This document shows positions 1 through 7,532 of a stretch of 64,000 bases of DNA, piece by piece. The notes beneath the pieces are model-generated. The model had not been told where the DNA came from. It ran no database searches and was given only the letters and a program-made list of their open reading frames with translations. Location of the stretch: assembly GCA_024405735.1 (NCBI GenBank), contig JAKSOF010000008.1:1-64000 (forward strand), written 5' to 3'. A program made the position numbers and the translations under genes. Source of the DNA: Victivallaceae bacterium (GTDB lineage: Bacteria; Verrucomicrobiota; Lentisphaeria; Victivallales; Victivallaceae). How positions within the stretch are numbered: position 1 is the stretch's first letter; each line of letters begins with the position of its first letter.

Positions 1-91
1 AAGAGCAAAGTCCAGCCTGTGGCTGGTTGAGGGAGCCGCGAGGGGCGAAATCAGCACCTCGCGTTCCCATTGCGTCAAAGAGTGATGATAC
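1..91. other. window edge, no gene assigned
   Basis: No convincing gene is seen. One plus-strand frame is open from the window edge to a TGA at 83-85 (27 codons), and the hairpin at 92-140 follows it, so this could be the last codons of a gene that lies outside the window. The residues match no family I recognise. The stretch could equally be intergenic. Confidence 0.3.
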
Positions 92-140
92 AAAAAGGGG
101 CTGTTGCTTTCCCCCTCAAGGTTTGGCAACAGCCCTTTTT
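92..140 (-). terminator. bidirectional intrinsic terminator, conserved-loop hairpin
   Basis: A 10-bp perfect stem (GGGCTGTTGC at 98-107 with GCAACAGCCC at 126-135) is flanked by an A-run (92-96) and a T-run (136-140), so it can terminate in either direction. It lies about 50 bp beyond the stop of the minus-strand gene at 187-1191. A hairpin with the same stem core and a related loop lies at 63831-63873 (see findings). Confidence 0.8.
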
Positions 141-186
141 GTCTATATGATTTCTGCGGAAATGTTTGTTTGGTTGAGGAAAAATG

Positions 187-1191
187 TTATTCCTCTTTCT
201 TCTCCAGCGGGATGTCGAGTTTTTTGCCGAGATCGACGAGACCGCGGTCGCGGACAGGTTGCGGTCGATTGAATTGTCTTTCCGCAGCTTTTTCTTCTTC
301 GGTAAGGAGTTTGGAAGCGGTCAGCTTGCCTTCGTTGGGGTCTTTAAAGTCGATGCCGGGATAGGCTTGTTTGCCGCCGATCAGCGTGACGACGCCGTTG
401 GCGGGATCGCGGTAGAGCATCGGGATCGTTTCGCTGGTCCGCCAGTAGGTGTTGTTGATGTTGATCCCGTCCAGACTGAAAGAAAGATAGTGGAAAATGC
501 GTGGCGAAAGCGGCATCAACAGATGGATGCGGCTCATCAGATCGACTTCGGCGTGGAACTTTTCCCTGCCGACCATTTGTCCGACGCGCAACACTCCGTA
601 GACATTTTTTTCATCTTCGACGACGAGGTAATAATAGCGGCTTGTCGATTCGGTCAGGGAGCGGATCGAATAAGTGCGGGTCTGGATGACATCATCGCTT
701 TTGCCGCCGTCGTTGTCGAGATCGGGCAGCCCGACGGTCTTTTTCCAGACGGTCACGCCGGGTTCGATGCGGAAAAGTTCATCTTCGCTTTGATATTCAT
801 GGGGAAGCAGATTGTGGGAGATGTAGGCGGCGATCCGGTAGGTGCCGCAGTTTTCCAGGTGATAATACTTTTGGACCGGGATGATCATATTTTTGATTTC
901 TCCGGGAGCAAGCACAAGACCGGTCACGGAAATTTCGCGGCCTTCGCGTTTCGGCACTTTGTTGCCGTGGACGTCGCGGATGTCGAAAAGGATGAATCCC
1001 TGCAAACGCGGATCGTTGCCGAAAAGCAACGCGCGCCCCGTATCGTTGCGGAGCGTGACGCAGGCGTAGATCGGCTCGTATTGCATGTAGACCATCCGGT
1101 TGATGCGGGTCTGGATGCTGACCGTTCCTGCGCCAAGCGTCAGAAGAAAGCTGAAAGTCAGCACCGACAACAGAAATTTTATTTTCTTCAT
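187..1191 (-). CDS. secreted protein of unknown function
   Basis: 334 residues, family not recognised. Residues 1-25 are a clear signal peptide (MKKIK, then a Leu/Phe-rich core), so the protein is exported to the periplasm or cell surface. The mature part is rich in beta-prone segments and holds stretches such as EPIYACVTLRNDTGRAL and LVLAPGEIKN. These resemble immunoglobulin-like modules that measure or bind rather than catalyse (inference). No catalytic motif, lipobox or C-terminal anchor is visible. The ATG at 1191 has a GAGGG Shine-Dalgarno 6 nt upstream. The gene begins 18 bp after the metallophosphatase gene, so the two are probably co-transcribed and end at the hairpin at 92-140. Confidence 0.7.
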   Translation of the reverse strand: MKKIKFLLSVLTFSFLLTLGAGTVSIQTRINRMVYMQYEPIYACVTLRNDTGRALLFGNDPRLQGFILFDIRDVHGNKVPKREGREISVTGLVLAPGEIKNMIIPVQKYYHLENCGTYRIAAYISHNLLPHEYQSEDELFRIEPGVTVWKKTVGLPDLDNDGGKSDDVIQTRTYSIRSLTESTSRYYYLVVEDEKNVYGVLRVGQMVGREKFHAEVDLMSRIHLLMPLSPRIFHYLSFSLDGININNTYWRTSETIPMLYRDPANGVVTLIGGKQAYPGIDFKDPNEGKLTASKLLTEEEKAAERQFNRPQPVRDRGLVDLGKKLDIPLEKKEE

Positions 1192-1209
1192 AAGGTTCCC
1201 TCGTGTTGA

Positions 1210-2022
1210 TTAACAGCCGTTTTCAAGGCGGAGTGCAAGTTTTTCGGGCAATCCCGCCGCGATGATTTTTTGTTGCGCCGCTTCGATGTCATAGGGGATG
1301 CGGTAGCGGGTGACCATACAGCGGTCGGTATCGATCACGGCAAAACTTGCCCGGGGGTCGCCGTTGCGCGGCTGCCCGATGCTGCCGATGTTGAAAAGAT
1401 ATTTCTGCGAGCGGCTGTAGGGGACGCTCAATGAATCCGCGATTTTAAAGTCTTTGTCGTTTTGAGGATGAAGCGTATTGTGCTGCCATTCCGGGATCTT
1501 GCTGATGGCTTGCTCGCCGCGCATAGCGCCGCCCGCCTTGACGAAAGCGACGGGGTAATGGCTGTGGCCGCAAAAGCAAAGTTGCGTCAGTTGATAGGAA
1601 AAATGATCCTCGGCGTGATGCGGTTCAAAGATATACCCCCAGCTCCGCGGCGAATCCAGCGTGGCGTGGACGGCGGAAATCCCGGTCCCGGAAACGATGG
1701 CGCTTTCTTTGCGGCGGAGAAAATCTTTTTCCGCTTCATTGAGTTGGGCACGCGTCCAGCGGATCGCTTCGGCGGCGACCGGATTGAAACCGGATAGTTC
1801 AATGTCTCCGGCGATCGCGAAATCATCGTGATTGCCGATCACCATTGCGCGGAAACGCAACGGCATGAGCAACTGGATACAGCGTCCGGGTTCGGCGTTG
1901 TAACCGACGATGTCGCCGAGCGAGATGTATTCGCGGACGCCGACGGCGCTGCAGCACTGAAGCACCGCTTCCAGCGCATCGGCGTTGGCGTGAATATCAC
2001 TTAAAATCGCAATTTTCGGCAT
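1210..2022 (-). CDS. metallophosphatase (calcineurin-like phosphoesterase)
   Basis: 270 residues. All dinuclear-metal motifs of the calcineurin-like fold are present in order: DIHAN at the N terminus (DxH), SLGDIVGY (GDxxG), VIGNHDD (GNHD), an AVHA histidine and CGHSHYP (GHSH). This arrangement matches YfcE-type cytoplasmic phosphodiesterases. The substrate (cyclic nucleotide, dinucleotide or phosphoprotein) cannot be read from sequence. A longer frame opens at 2109, but residues before MPKIAILSDIHAN do not fit the family and would run into the 3' end of rnpB, so I chose the ATG at 2022. No separate promoter is visible between rnpB and this gene, so read-through from rnpB is possible. Confidence 0.88.
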   Translation of the reverse strand: MPKIAILSDIHANADALEAVLQCCSAVGVREYISLGDIVGYNAEPGRCIQLLMPLRFRAMVIGNHDDFAIAGDIELSGFNPVAAEAIRWTRAQLNEAEKDFLRRKESAIVSGTGISAVHATLDSPRSWGYIFEPHHAEDHFSYQLTQLCFCGHSHYPVAFVKAGGAMRGEQAISKIPEWQHNTLHPQNDKDFKIADSLSVPYSRSQKYLFNIGSIGQPRNGDPRASFAVIDTDRCMVTRYRIPYDIEAAQQKIIAAGLPEKLALRLENGC

Positions 2023-2049
2023 CCTGTCACCCGCATTGTTGTCAATTGC

Positions 2050-2423
2050 GGAGCGCATCCCATCCGGTGTAAGCCGGATTCTGTACCGGGCAAGCCCGGC
2101 AGCGATCATCTGTCTGTGCGACCAGAACCCGGGGCTGATGACGCCGCGAGCAACGGCTCGCCCCCTATTTGGTCTTGCTGCGGGAGGAAGTTTACCCTGC
2201 GGCGGAACTCTCGTTACCGCCCGGCGGGCTCTTGCCCCGCCTTTTCACCCTTGCCTGCCGAAGCCGGCGGTTTGTTTTCTGTGGCACTGGTCTTACCGCG
2301 GTATATCGACCGCGGCATCCTTCTTTTCAAAAGGACTCCCCGCTCTGCGCAGTCCGGACTTTCCTCGACCGGTGATCCGGTAACCCGTCCCGGTCGCGAC
2401 CGCCCGCGAATGCGATGCGCTCC
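2050..2423 (-). ncRNA. rnpB: RNase P RNA, bacterial type A
   Basis: The minus strand carries the conserved core of the tRNA 5'-processing ribozyme: GGAAAGTCCGGACT near the 5' side, the purine-rich segment around TAAGACCAGTGCCACAG, and the 3' AGAATCCGGCTTAC element before the final stem. The ends follow from a perfect 10-bp P1 helix: GGAGCGCATC at the 5' end (2423-2414) pairs with GATGCGCTCC at the 3' end (2059-2050). The length of 374 nt fits type A RNase P RNA. A promoter 8-9 nt upstream (2432-2459) would start transcription almost exactly at P1. Confidence 0.93.
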
Positions 2424-2431
2424 AATTATTT

Positions 2432-2459
2432 AATATAGCGCACGAAGTGCGATATGCAA
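2432..2459 (-). promoter_or_regulatory. rnpB promoter
   Basis: On the minus strand TTGCAT (2459-2454), a 16-bp spacer and TATATT (2437-2432) lie directly before the first base of the P1 helix. The expected start site, 6-9 nt past the -10, falls at or next to 2423. Confidence 0.7.
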
Positions 2460-2610
2460 GGCAATGAAAACAAATCCGCGAATAAAAATGCAACGCTTTT
2501 ATGAAAACGCTATGCTGCGGATAAAAAAGCCGTTTTTTGTCGTAAAACAACTTTTTTCCGTAAAAAAACGAAAAAATACGAAAAATTTTAAAAAAAAATG
2601 GAAAAAACAT

Positions 2611-2639
2611 TTGCATAATTCAAAAAGTCAGCGTATTGT
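2611..2639 (+). promoter_or_regulatory. promoter of the small basic protein gene
   Basis: TTGCAT (2611-2616), a 17-bp spacer and TATTGT (2634-2639) lie in a strongly AT-rich segment. The implied leader before the ATG at 2708 is about 60 nt and ends with GGGAG 8 nt before the start. I see no other gene in 2424-2707; open frames there are short and shadow the rnpB promoter region. Confidence 0.6.
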
Positions 2640-2707
2640 TACATCAATGACAGGTGCACCGGGGTACAACGGTGCGATCTTAAAAACCAAAAAAGGGAGA
2701 AAGTACC

Positions 2708-2917
2708 ATGGATCACAAGTTTTATGACGTCAAGGCGAAGAAGGCTGTCACCACCGCGGTCACCGAAGGCAAGATCTACGGCGAAAAGAGCAATCCGCGT
2801 TATGCCGTTTGCGGCAAGACCAAAGATGGTCGCTCGCTGACCTGCTTCATCAGCAAGGCCGATTACGAAGCCTTCCAGAAGAAGGGCGTCAAATTCGCCA
2901 AGGCTGCCAAGAAATAG
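2708..2917 (+). CDS. small basic protein of unknown function
   Basis: 69 residues, lysine-rich, with no signal peptide or membrane segment. The pattern FYDVKAKK, then RYAVCGKTKDGRSLTCFISK, suggests a small beta-rich fold of the kind that binds nucleic acid or ribosomes. I know of similar short basic proteins in PVC bacteria, but I cannot name the family. The gene stands alone with its own promoter, a strong Shine-Dalgarno (GGGAG, 8-nt spacing) and a strong terminator 20 bp after the stop. This is the usual layout of an abundantly expressed single-gene unit, so it is probably a real, well-expressed gene rather than noise. Confidence 0.75.
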   Translation: MDHKFYDVKAKKAVTTAVTEGKIYGEKSNPRYAVCGKTKDGRSLTCFISKADYEAFQKKGVKFAKAAKK

Positions 2918-2937
2918 TTTCTGATTCCGCAGTTGAT

Positions 2938-2973
2938 CCCCGGTGTTCGCAGGAGCATCGGGGTTTCTTTTTT
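2938..2973 (+). terminator. intrinsic terminator after the small basic protein gene
   Basis: CCCCGGTG (2938-2945) pairs with CATCGGGG (2956-2963, one G-T pair), followed by TTTCTTTTTT. Confidence 0.8.
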
Positions 2974-3001
2974 CTGTTCCGACGGTTTTCTGCGGTATCG
3001 T

Positions 3002-3029
3002 TTGAAAAAATGTTTTTCCGTGCTATCTT
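3002..3029 (+). promoter_or_regulatory. rubrerythrin promoter
   Basis: TTGAAA (3002-3007), a 16-bp spacer and TATCTT (3024-3029) lie about 45 nt before the start codon. No PerR- or OxyR-like operator is evident by eye. Confidence 0.5.
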
Positions 3030-3076
3030 AAAGACAGGACATATCCTCTAAAACCGTTATTGAAGGAGAAAAGATT

Positions 3077-3613
3077 ATGAAATTCGTTTGCAGTATCTGC
3101 GGTTACGTTCACGAAGGCGATCAGCCTCCCGCCCAGTGCCCCCAGTGCAAGGCCCCCGCTGAAAAGTTCAAGGCGGTCGCCGGAGGCAACAGTTATGCCG
3201 CGGAGCACGTCATCGCTTCCACCGAGGGCATCGACCCGGAAATCGTCGCCGGACTCAAGGCGAACTTTAACGGCGAATGCTGCGAAGTCGGCATGTATCT
3301 GGCGATGAGCCGTCAGGCGGATCGCGAAGGCTATCCGGAAATTGCCGAAGCCTATAAGCGTTATGCGTTTGAAGAAGCCGAGCACGCCGCCAAATTCGCC
3401 GAATTGCTCGGTGAAGTGCTGACTTCCAGCACCAAAAAGAATTTGCAGATGCGCGCCGAAGCCGAATGCGGCGCCTGTGCCGGAAAAATGGACATCGCCA
3501 AACGCGCCAAGGAACTCGGCTACGATGCCATTCACGACACGGTTCACGAAATGGCGAAGGATGAAGCGCGTCACGGCAAGGGCTTCGAGGGTTTGCTCAA
3601 GCGTTATTTCTGA
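3077..3613 (+). CDS. reverse rubrerythrin (N-terminal rubredoxin domain)
   Basis: 178 residues. Residues 1-35 are a rubredoxin-like knuckle pair ([10 protein letters not shown] and CPQCKAP) that binds one iron. Residues 50-178 are a ferritin-like four-helix domain with the diiron ligands [15 protein letters not shown] and DEARHG. Classical rubrerythrin has the rubredoxin at the C terminus; this order matches clostridial reverse rubrerythrin, an NADH-linked peroxide and oxygen scavenger of the anaerobe cytoplasm. The gene is a single transcription unit (promoter 3002, terminator 3636) with a strong Shine-Dalgarno (GAAGGAG). No rubredoxin reductase lies nearby. Confidence 0.92.
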   Translation: MKFVCSICGYVHEGDQPPAQCPQCKAPAEKFKAVAGGNSYAAEHVIASTEGIDPEIVAGLKANFNGECCEVGMYLAMSRQADREGYPEIAEAYKRYAFEEAEHAAKFAELLGEVLTSSTKKNLQMRAEAECGACAGKMDIAKRAKELGYDAIHDTVHEMAKDEARHGKGFEGLLKRYF

Positions 3614-3635
3614 TCGTCGCGTCTGATTTCATCTG

Positions 3636-3672
3636 AACTGCCGCCGGAAATTGCCGACGGCAGTTTTTTATT
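3636..3672 (+). terminator. rubrerythrin terminator
   Basis: AACTGCCG (3636-3643) pairs with CGGCAGTT (3658-3665), followed by a T-rich tail. Confidence 0.75.
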
Positions 3673-3691
3673 TTGAATTTCATTTTTTTCC

Positions 3692-3719
3692 TTGAATAAT
3701 GGCGGGGAAATGATATTTT
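3692..3719 (+). promoter_or_regulatory. promoter of the ABC export operon
   Basis: TTGAAT (3692-3697), a 16-bp spacer and TATTTT (3714-3719), about 45 nt before the first gene of the operon. Confidence 0.5.
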
Positions 3720-3765
3720 ATAAGACAAACGCAATAAAAATTTTCCGGATGGAGGAATCGGAGTC

Positions 3766-4743
3766 ATGAAAAAGAAAAAATGGATCATTGGCGTCATCGT
3801 ATTGCTTGTCATTGCCGCCGCGGGAGGGTATCTCTACTGGGATTATTGTCACGATCAGGAAAGACTTCATCCGAAGTTCTACAGCGGCAACGGCCGTCTG
3901 GAGGCGACGGAAGTCTACATCGCCACGAAAAATCCCGGGCGGGTGGAAAAAGTCTACGTCAAGGAAGGCGATCTCGTCAAGGTCGGTGACAAACTGGTGC
4001 AAATGCAGATCACCACGCTGGAAGCGGAAAAGGCGGAAGTGGAGGCCAATCTGATCGTCCTTCAGGGCAGTTTGGAAATGGCGAAAGCGACGCTGGCGGA
4101 AAAGGAGAGCAATTTAGCCAATACCAAACGGGATTTCGAGCGTCAGGAAAAACTTTTCCGGCAGAATGCGCAGAGCGAAAAAATTTACGACAAGGCGTTG
4201 GCCGATATGCGTAAAGATCAGGCCGCCGTGCGTTATGCCAAGGCGAGTATCCTTTCCGCAGAGGGGATGATCGCGGCGGAAAAGGCGAAACTGCAACGCA
4301 TTGAGAGCGACATCAAGGACAGTTTGCTCGTCGCCACTTACGAAGGGCGCATCCAGTATCAGCTCGCTCACGAAGGGGAAGTGCTTTCCGCCGGCGGACG
4401 GGCGATGAATCTCGTCAATCTGACCGACGTCTATATGACATTCTTTTTGCCGACCAATATCGCCGCGCAGGTGATGCTCGGCGCGGAGGTCAAACTGGTT
4501 TTTGATGCCGCGCCCGATGACCCTGTCGATGCCAAGGTGACGTTTGTCGATCCTGTCGCCCAGTTCACGCCCAAAAGTGTCGAGACCCGGCTTGAACGGG
4601 AAAAATTGATGTTCCGTATCAAAGCGCACGTCGATGCGGAATTGCTCCGCAAATATATCGACGACGTCAAGGTCGGTCTGCCCGGCGTGGCGTATGTCAA
4701 ACTTGACCCCAATGCCGATTGGAAAGATTGCCCGATGCCGTAA
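3766..4743 (+). CDS. HlyD-family membrane fusion protein (YhiI-like)
   Basis: 325 residues. An N-terminal signal anchor (residues 6-24, after MKKKK) leads into a periplasmic body. It holds a lipoyl/barrel-sandwich half (VEKVYVKEGDLVKVGD), an alpha-helical hairpin of about 110 residues rich in Glu/Ala/Lys (80-190), the returning lipoyl half (YEGRIQYQLAHEGEVLSAGG) and a beta-barrel domain. Such adaptors join an inner-membrane pump to an outer-membrane TolC channel. The next two genes are RbbA- and YhhJ-like, as in the E. coli yhiI-rbbA-yhhJ cluster, so this is the adaptor of that exporter. The TolC-like protein at 40730-42415 is a candidate partner (inference). Confidence 0.88.
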   Translation: MKKKKWIIGVIVLLVIAAAGGYLYWDYCHDQERLHPKFYSGNGRLEATEVYIATKNPGRVEKVYVKEGDLVKVGDKLVQMQITTLEAEKAEVEANLIVLQGSLEMAKATLAEKESNLANTKRDFERQEKLFRQNAQSEKIYDKALADMRKDQAAVRYAKASILSAEGMIAAEKAKLQRIESDIKDSLLVATYEGRIQYQLAHEGEVLSAGGRAMNLVNLTDVYMTFFLPTNIAAQVMLGAEVKLVFDAAPDDPVDAKVTFVDPVAQFTPKSVETRLEREKLMFRIKAHVDAELLRKYIDDVKVGLPGVAYVKLDPNADWKDCPMP

Positions 4744-4779
4744 GGGCAACGGGGAAATCCTCTTTTGCCGGAGATCGCA

Positions 4780-7530
4780 ATGCCTCCTCTTGTTGTCGAA
4801 TCCCCCGTCGTGGAATTCCGCGACCTTTCCCTGTGTTACGGTAAAACGCAGGCGCTGGATCATATTTCGCTCGCGCTCCCGTCGAAAAAGATCATCGGTC
4901 TGATCGGTCCGGACGGCGTCGGCAAATCGACGCTCTTGTCGTTGATCATGGGGGCGCACGCGATGCAAACGGGCGAGTTGCGGGTTCTCGGCGGCGATAT
5001 GCGCGACAGCAATCACCGCACGGAAATTTGTCCGCGCATCGCCTATATGCCGCAGGGATTGGGCAAAAATCTTTATTTCACGCTGTCGGTGGAGGAAAAT
5101 CTGCAGTTTTTCGCCCGGCTTTTCGGGCAGAATGCCGAGGAGCGGCGCCAGCGGATCGACCGCCTGACGCGCAGTACCGGACTTTTCCAATTTCTCGACC
5201 GCCCGGCGGGGAAACTTTCCGGTGGTATGAAGCAGAAGCTCGGACTCTGCTGTTCGCTGATCCACGATCCCGATCTGCTCGTGCTGGATGAGCCGACGAC
5301 CGGCGTCGATCCGCTGGCACGCCGCCAGTTCTGGGATCTGATCGACTCGATCAAGGAGGAACAACCCGACTTGAGCGTCATCGTCGCGACCGCCTATATG
5401 GATGAAGCCCAGCGTTTCGACTGGCTGATCGCAATGGATGCGGGGCGCATTCTCGATACGGGTACGCCGCAGGAATTGCTCGATAAGACGCAGAGCCGTG
5501 ATCTCGACGCCGCATTCATCCGGCTGTTGCCCGAGGAAAAGCGCGCGGAACACCGCGAACTGGTCGTCCCGCCGTTGGAAACGGGCGACGAAATTTCCAT
5601 CGAAGCGGAAAATTTGACCAAGCGTTTCGGCGATTTCACCGCGGTCGATCACGTCAGTTTCAAGATTCGGCGCGGCGAAATTTTCGGCTTCCTCGGCTCC
5701 AACGGGTGCGGTAAGACGACGACGATGCGGATGTTGACCGGACTTCAGCCGGCGACCGGGGGAAGTGCGAAACTTTTCGGTCAGCCGATCGACGGCAACG
5801 ATTTAGAGACCCGTAAAAAACTCGGCTATATGACCCAGCTCTTTTCGCTTTACAACGAATTGAGCGTGCGGCAGAATCTTGAATTGTACGCTAAACTCTA
5901 CGATATTCCCGGTGAAAAAGTCGAAGAAAGCGTCGAAGCGATGCTGACGCGCTTTGACCTTACGCAATACGCAGAAACGTTGCCTGTGTCTCTGCCGCTC
6001 GGGATCAAACAGCGGATGTCGCTTGCCGCGGCGGTGATCCATCATCCGCAGATCCTCATCCTCGACGAACCGACTTCCGGCGTCGACCCGGTCGCCCGTG
6101 ACAGTTTCTGGGAACTCATCATCGAACTTTCCCGCCGCGATCACGTGACGGTTTTCATCACGACCCACTTTATGAATGAAGCGGCGCGTTGCGACCGCAT
6201 TTCCCTGATGCACGCCGGGCGTTCGCTCGCGTGCGACACGCCGGAAAATCTGATCCGTGCGCGCAAAGCGGCGACGCTCGAAGACGCTTTCATCGGTTAT
6301 CTGGAGGATGCCGACAGCGGTGCCGCCGATGCCGCCGAAGCGGCATCGTTGCAGCCGGAAAAAAGTTCCGCCGCCGCCGCGCCGAAAAGCTATTTTCAGC
6401 GGCACGTTTTCGATTTCAGCCGTTTTTACGCCTGTTTCTGGCGGGAACTTCTGGAGTTGCGCCGGGATCGGATCCGGATGACGCTCGCCCTTTTCGGCGC
6501 GATGATCCTGATGATCGTCGTCGGGTACGGCATCAATATGGATGTGGAAAAGATCGATTTCGCCGTGCTGGACAACGATCAGAGTCTTTTGAGTTGCGAT
6601 TATACGCTCGGACTTTACCATTCCCGGTATTTTCTGCCGCACAAGCCGGTTGCCGATCACGCTGAACTCGACCGGAGGATGAAAAGTGGCGAATTGCAGA
6701 TGGTCGTCGAGATCCCGCCTTCTTTTGGTCAACACGTCCAGCAGGGACGGTTGCCGTCCGTGGCGTTTTGGGTGGACGGCAGCAGGGCGGCTCCGGCGGA
6801 AACCGTTGCCGGGTATGTTTCCGCGTATCATCTCAACTGGCAGGCCCGGTGCAACCGGGAATCGGCGATGCCGCTTCCGATTGCGAATCTCAAGGTCGAA
6901 TCGCGTTACCGCTATAATCCGGATGTGTTGAGTCTGCCGGCGATGGCGCCGGCGGTGATGCCGCTTCTTTTAATGATGCTTCCCGCTATTCTTGCGGCGC
7001 TCTCGGTCGTCCGGGAAAAGGAACTTGGCTCCATCATCAATTTGTACGTCACTCCGGTGCGGCGAAGTGAATTTTTATTCGGCAAACAACTTCCTTATGT
7101 GCTGTTTTCATTTGCCAGCGCACTTCTGCTGACATTGCTCATCATTTTCCTTTTCGGGGTTCCCGTCAAAGGCAGTTTCCTGTTGCTGATGGTCGCACTC
7201 TTCGTCTATTGCATTCTCTCGACGGGGTTGGGTTTGCTCTGCTCGTCGGTGACCAAAAGTCAGATCGCGGTCATCTTTCTCGCGATGGTCGCGACCCTTA
7301 TGCCGGCGACCCAGATGTGCGGATTGACGCACCCCGTCCCCGATGACGGAAGTCTGACGGCGCTCATCGGCGCGATCTATCCGACAACGCATATGCTGTT
7401 GATCAGCCGCGGCGTTTTCAACAAGGGACTTTACCTGATTGATCTCTGGCGGCCCTTGCTGGTCCTTGTCGCGGAGATCGCTGTCATCGGCACCATCGGT
7501 GTCCTCCTTCTGCGGAAACAGGAGAAGTGA
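4780..7530 (+). CDS. ABC transporter fusion: two ATPase domains plus permease (RbbA/YhiH-like)
   Basis: 916 residues. ATPase 1 has Walker A GPDGVGKST, signature LSGGMKQ and Walker B LLVLDEPTTGVDP. ATPase 2 has Walker A GSNGCGKTT, a degenerate signature (LPLGIKQR) and LILDEPTSGVDP. The C-terminal third is an ABC-2 permease: one membrane segment near residue 570, a large extracytoplasmic loop, then about five more segments. This fused order is that of RbbA. In ATPase 1 the switch histidine position reads ATAYMDEA, while ATPase 2 keeps TTHFMNEA, so only one site may cycle normally. The ATG at 4780 has GGAG 6 nt before it; an in-frame TTG at 4765 is less likely. The stop touches the next gene's Shine-Dalgarno. 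Confidence 0.9.
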   Translation: MPPLVVESPVVEFRDLSLCYGKTQALDHISLALPSKKIIGLIGPDGVGKSTLLSLIMGAHAMQTGELRVLGGDMRDSNHRTEICPRIAYMPQGLGKNLYFTLSVEENLQFFARLFGQNAEERRQRIDRLTRSTGLFQFLDRPAGKLSGGMKQKLGLCCSLIHDPDLLVLDEPTTGVDPLARRQFWDLIDSIKEEQPDLSVIVATAYMDEAQRFDWLIAMDAGRILDTGTPQELLDKTQSRDLDAAFIRLLPEEKRAEHRELVVPPLETGDEISIEAENLTKRFGDFTAVDHVSFKIRRGEIFGFLGSNGCGKTTTMRMLTGLQPATGGSAKLFGQPIDGNDLETRKKLGYMTQLFSLYNELSVRQNLELYAKLYDIPGEKVEESVEAMLTRFDLTQYAETLPVSLPLGIKQRMSLAAAVIHHPQILILDEPTSGVDPVARDSFWELIIELSRRDHVTVFITTHFMNEAARCDRISLMHAGRSLACDTPENLIRARKAATLEDAFIGYLEDADSGAADAAEAASLQPEKSSAAAAPKSYFQRHVFDFSRFYACFWRELLELRRDRIRMTLALFGAMILMIVVGYGINMDVEKIDFAVLDNDQSLLSCDYTLGLYHSRYFLPHKPVADHAELDRRMKSGELQMVVEIPPSFGQHVQQGRLPSVAFWVDGSRAAPAETVAGYVSAYHLNWQARCNRESAMPLPIANLKVESRYRYNPDVLSLPAMAPAVMPLLLMMLPAILAALSVVREKELGSIINLYVTPVRRSEFLFGKQLPYVLFSFASALLLTLLIIFLFGVPVKGSFLLLMVALFVYCILSTGLGLLCSSVTKSQIAVIFLAMVATLMPATQMCGLTHPVPDDGSLTALIGAIYPTTHMLLISRGVFNKGLYLIDLWRPLLVLVAEIAVIGTIGVLLLRKQEK

Positions 7531-7532
7531 AA

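Noticed and set aside
2293-2616. Minus-strand frame over rnpB
   Set aside because: It lies on RNase P RNA and its promoter; the RNA core explains the conservation.
4114-5652. 512-residue minus-strand open frame
   Set aside because: Shadow across two plus-strand genes (HlyD-like and RbbA-like); crosses their boundary and has no family-like motif.
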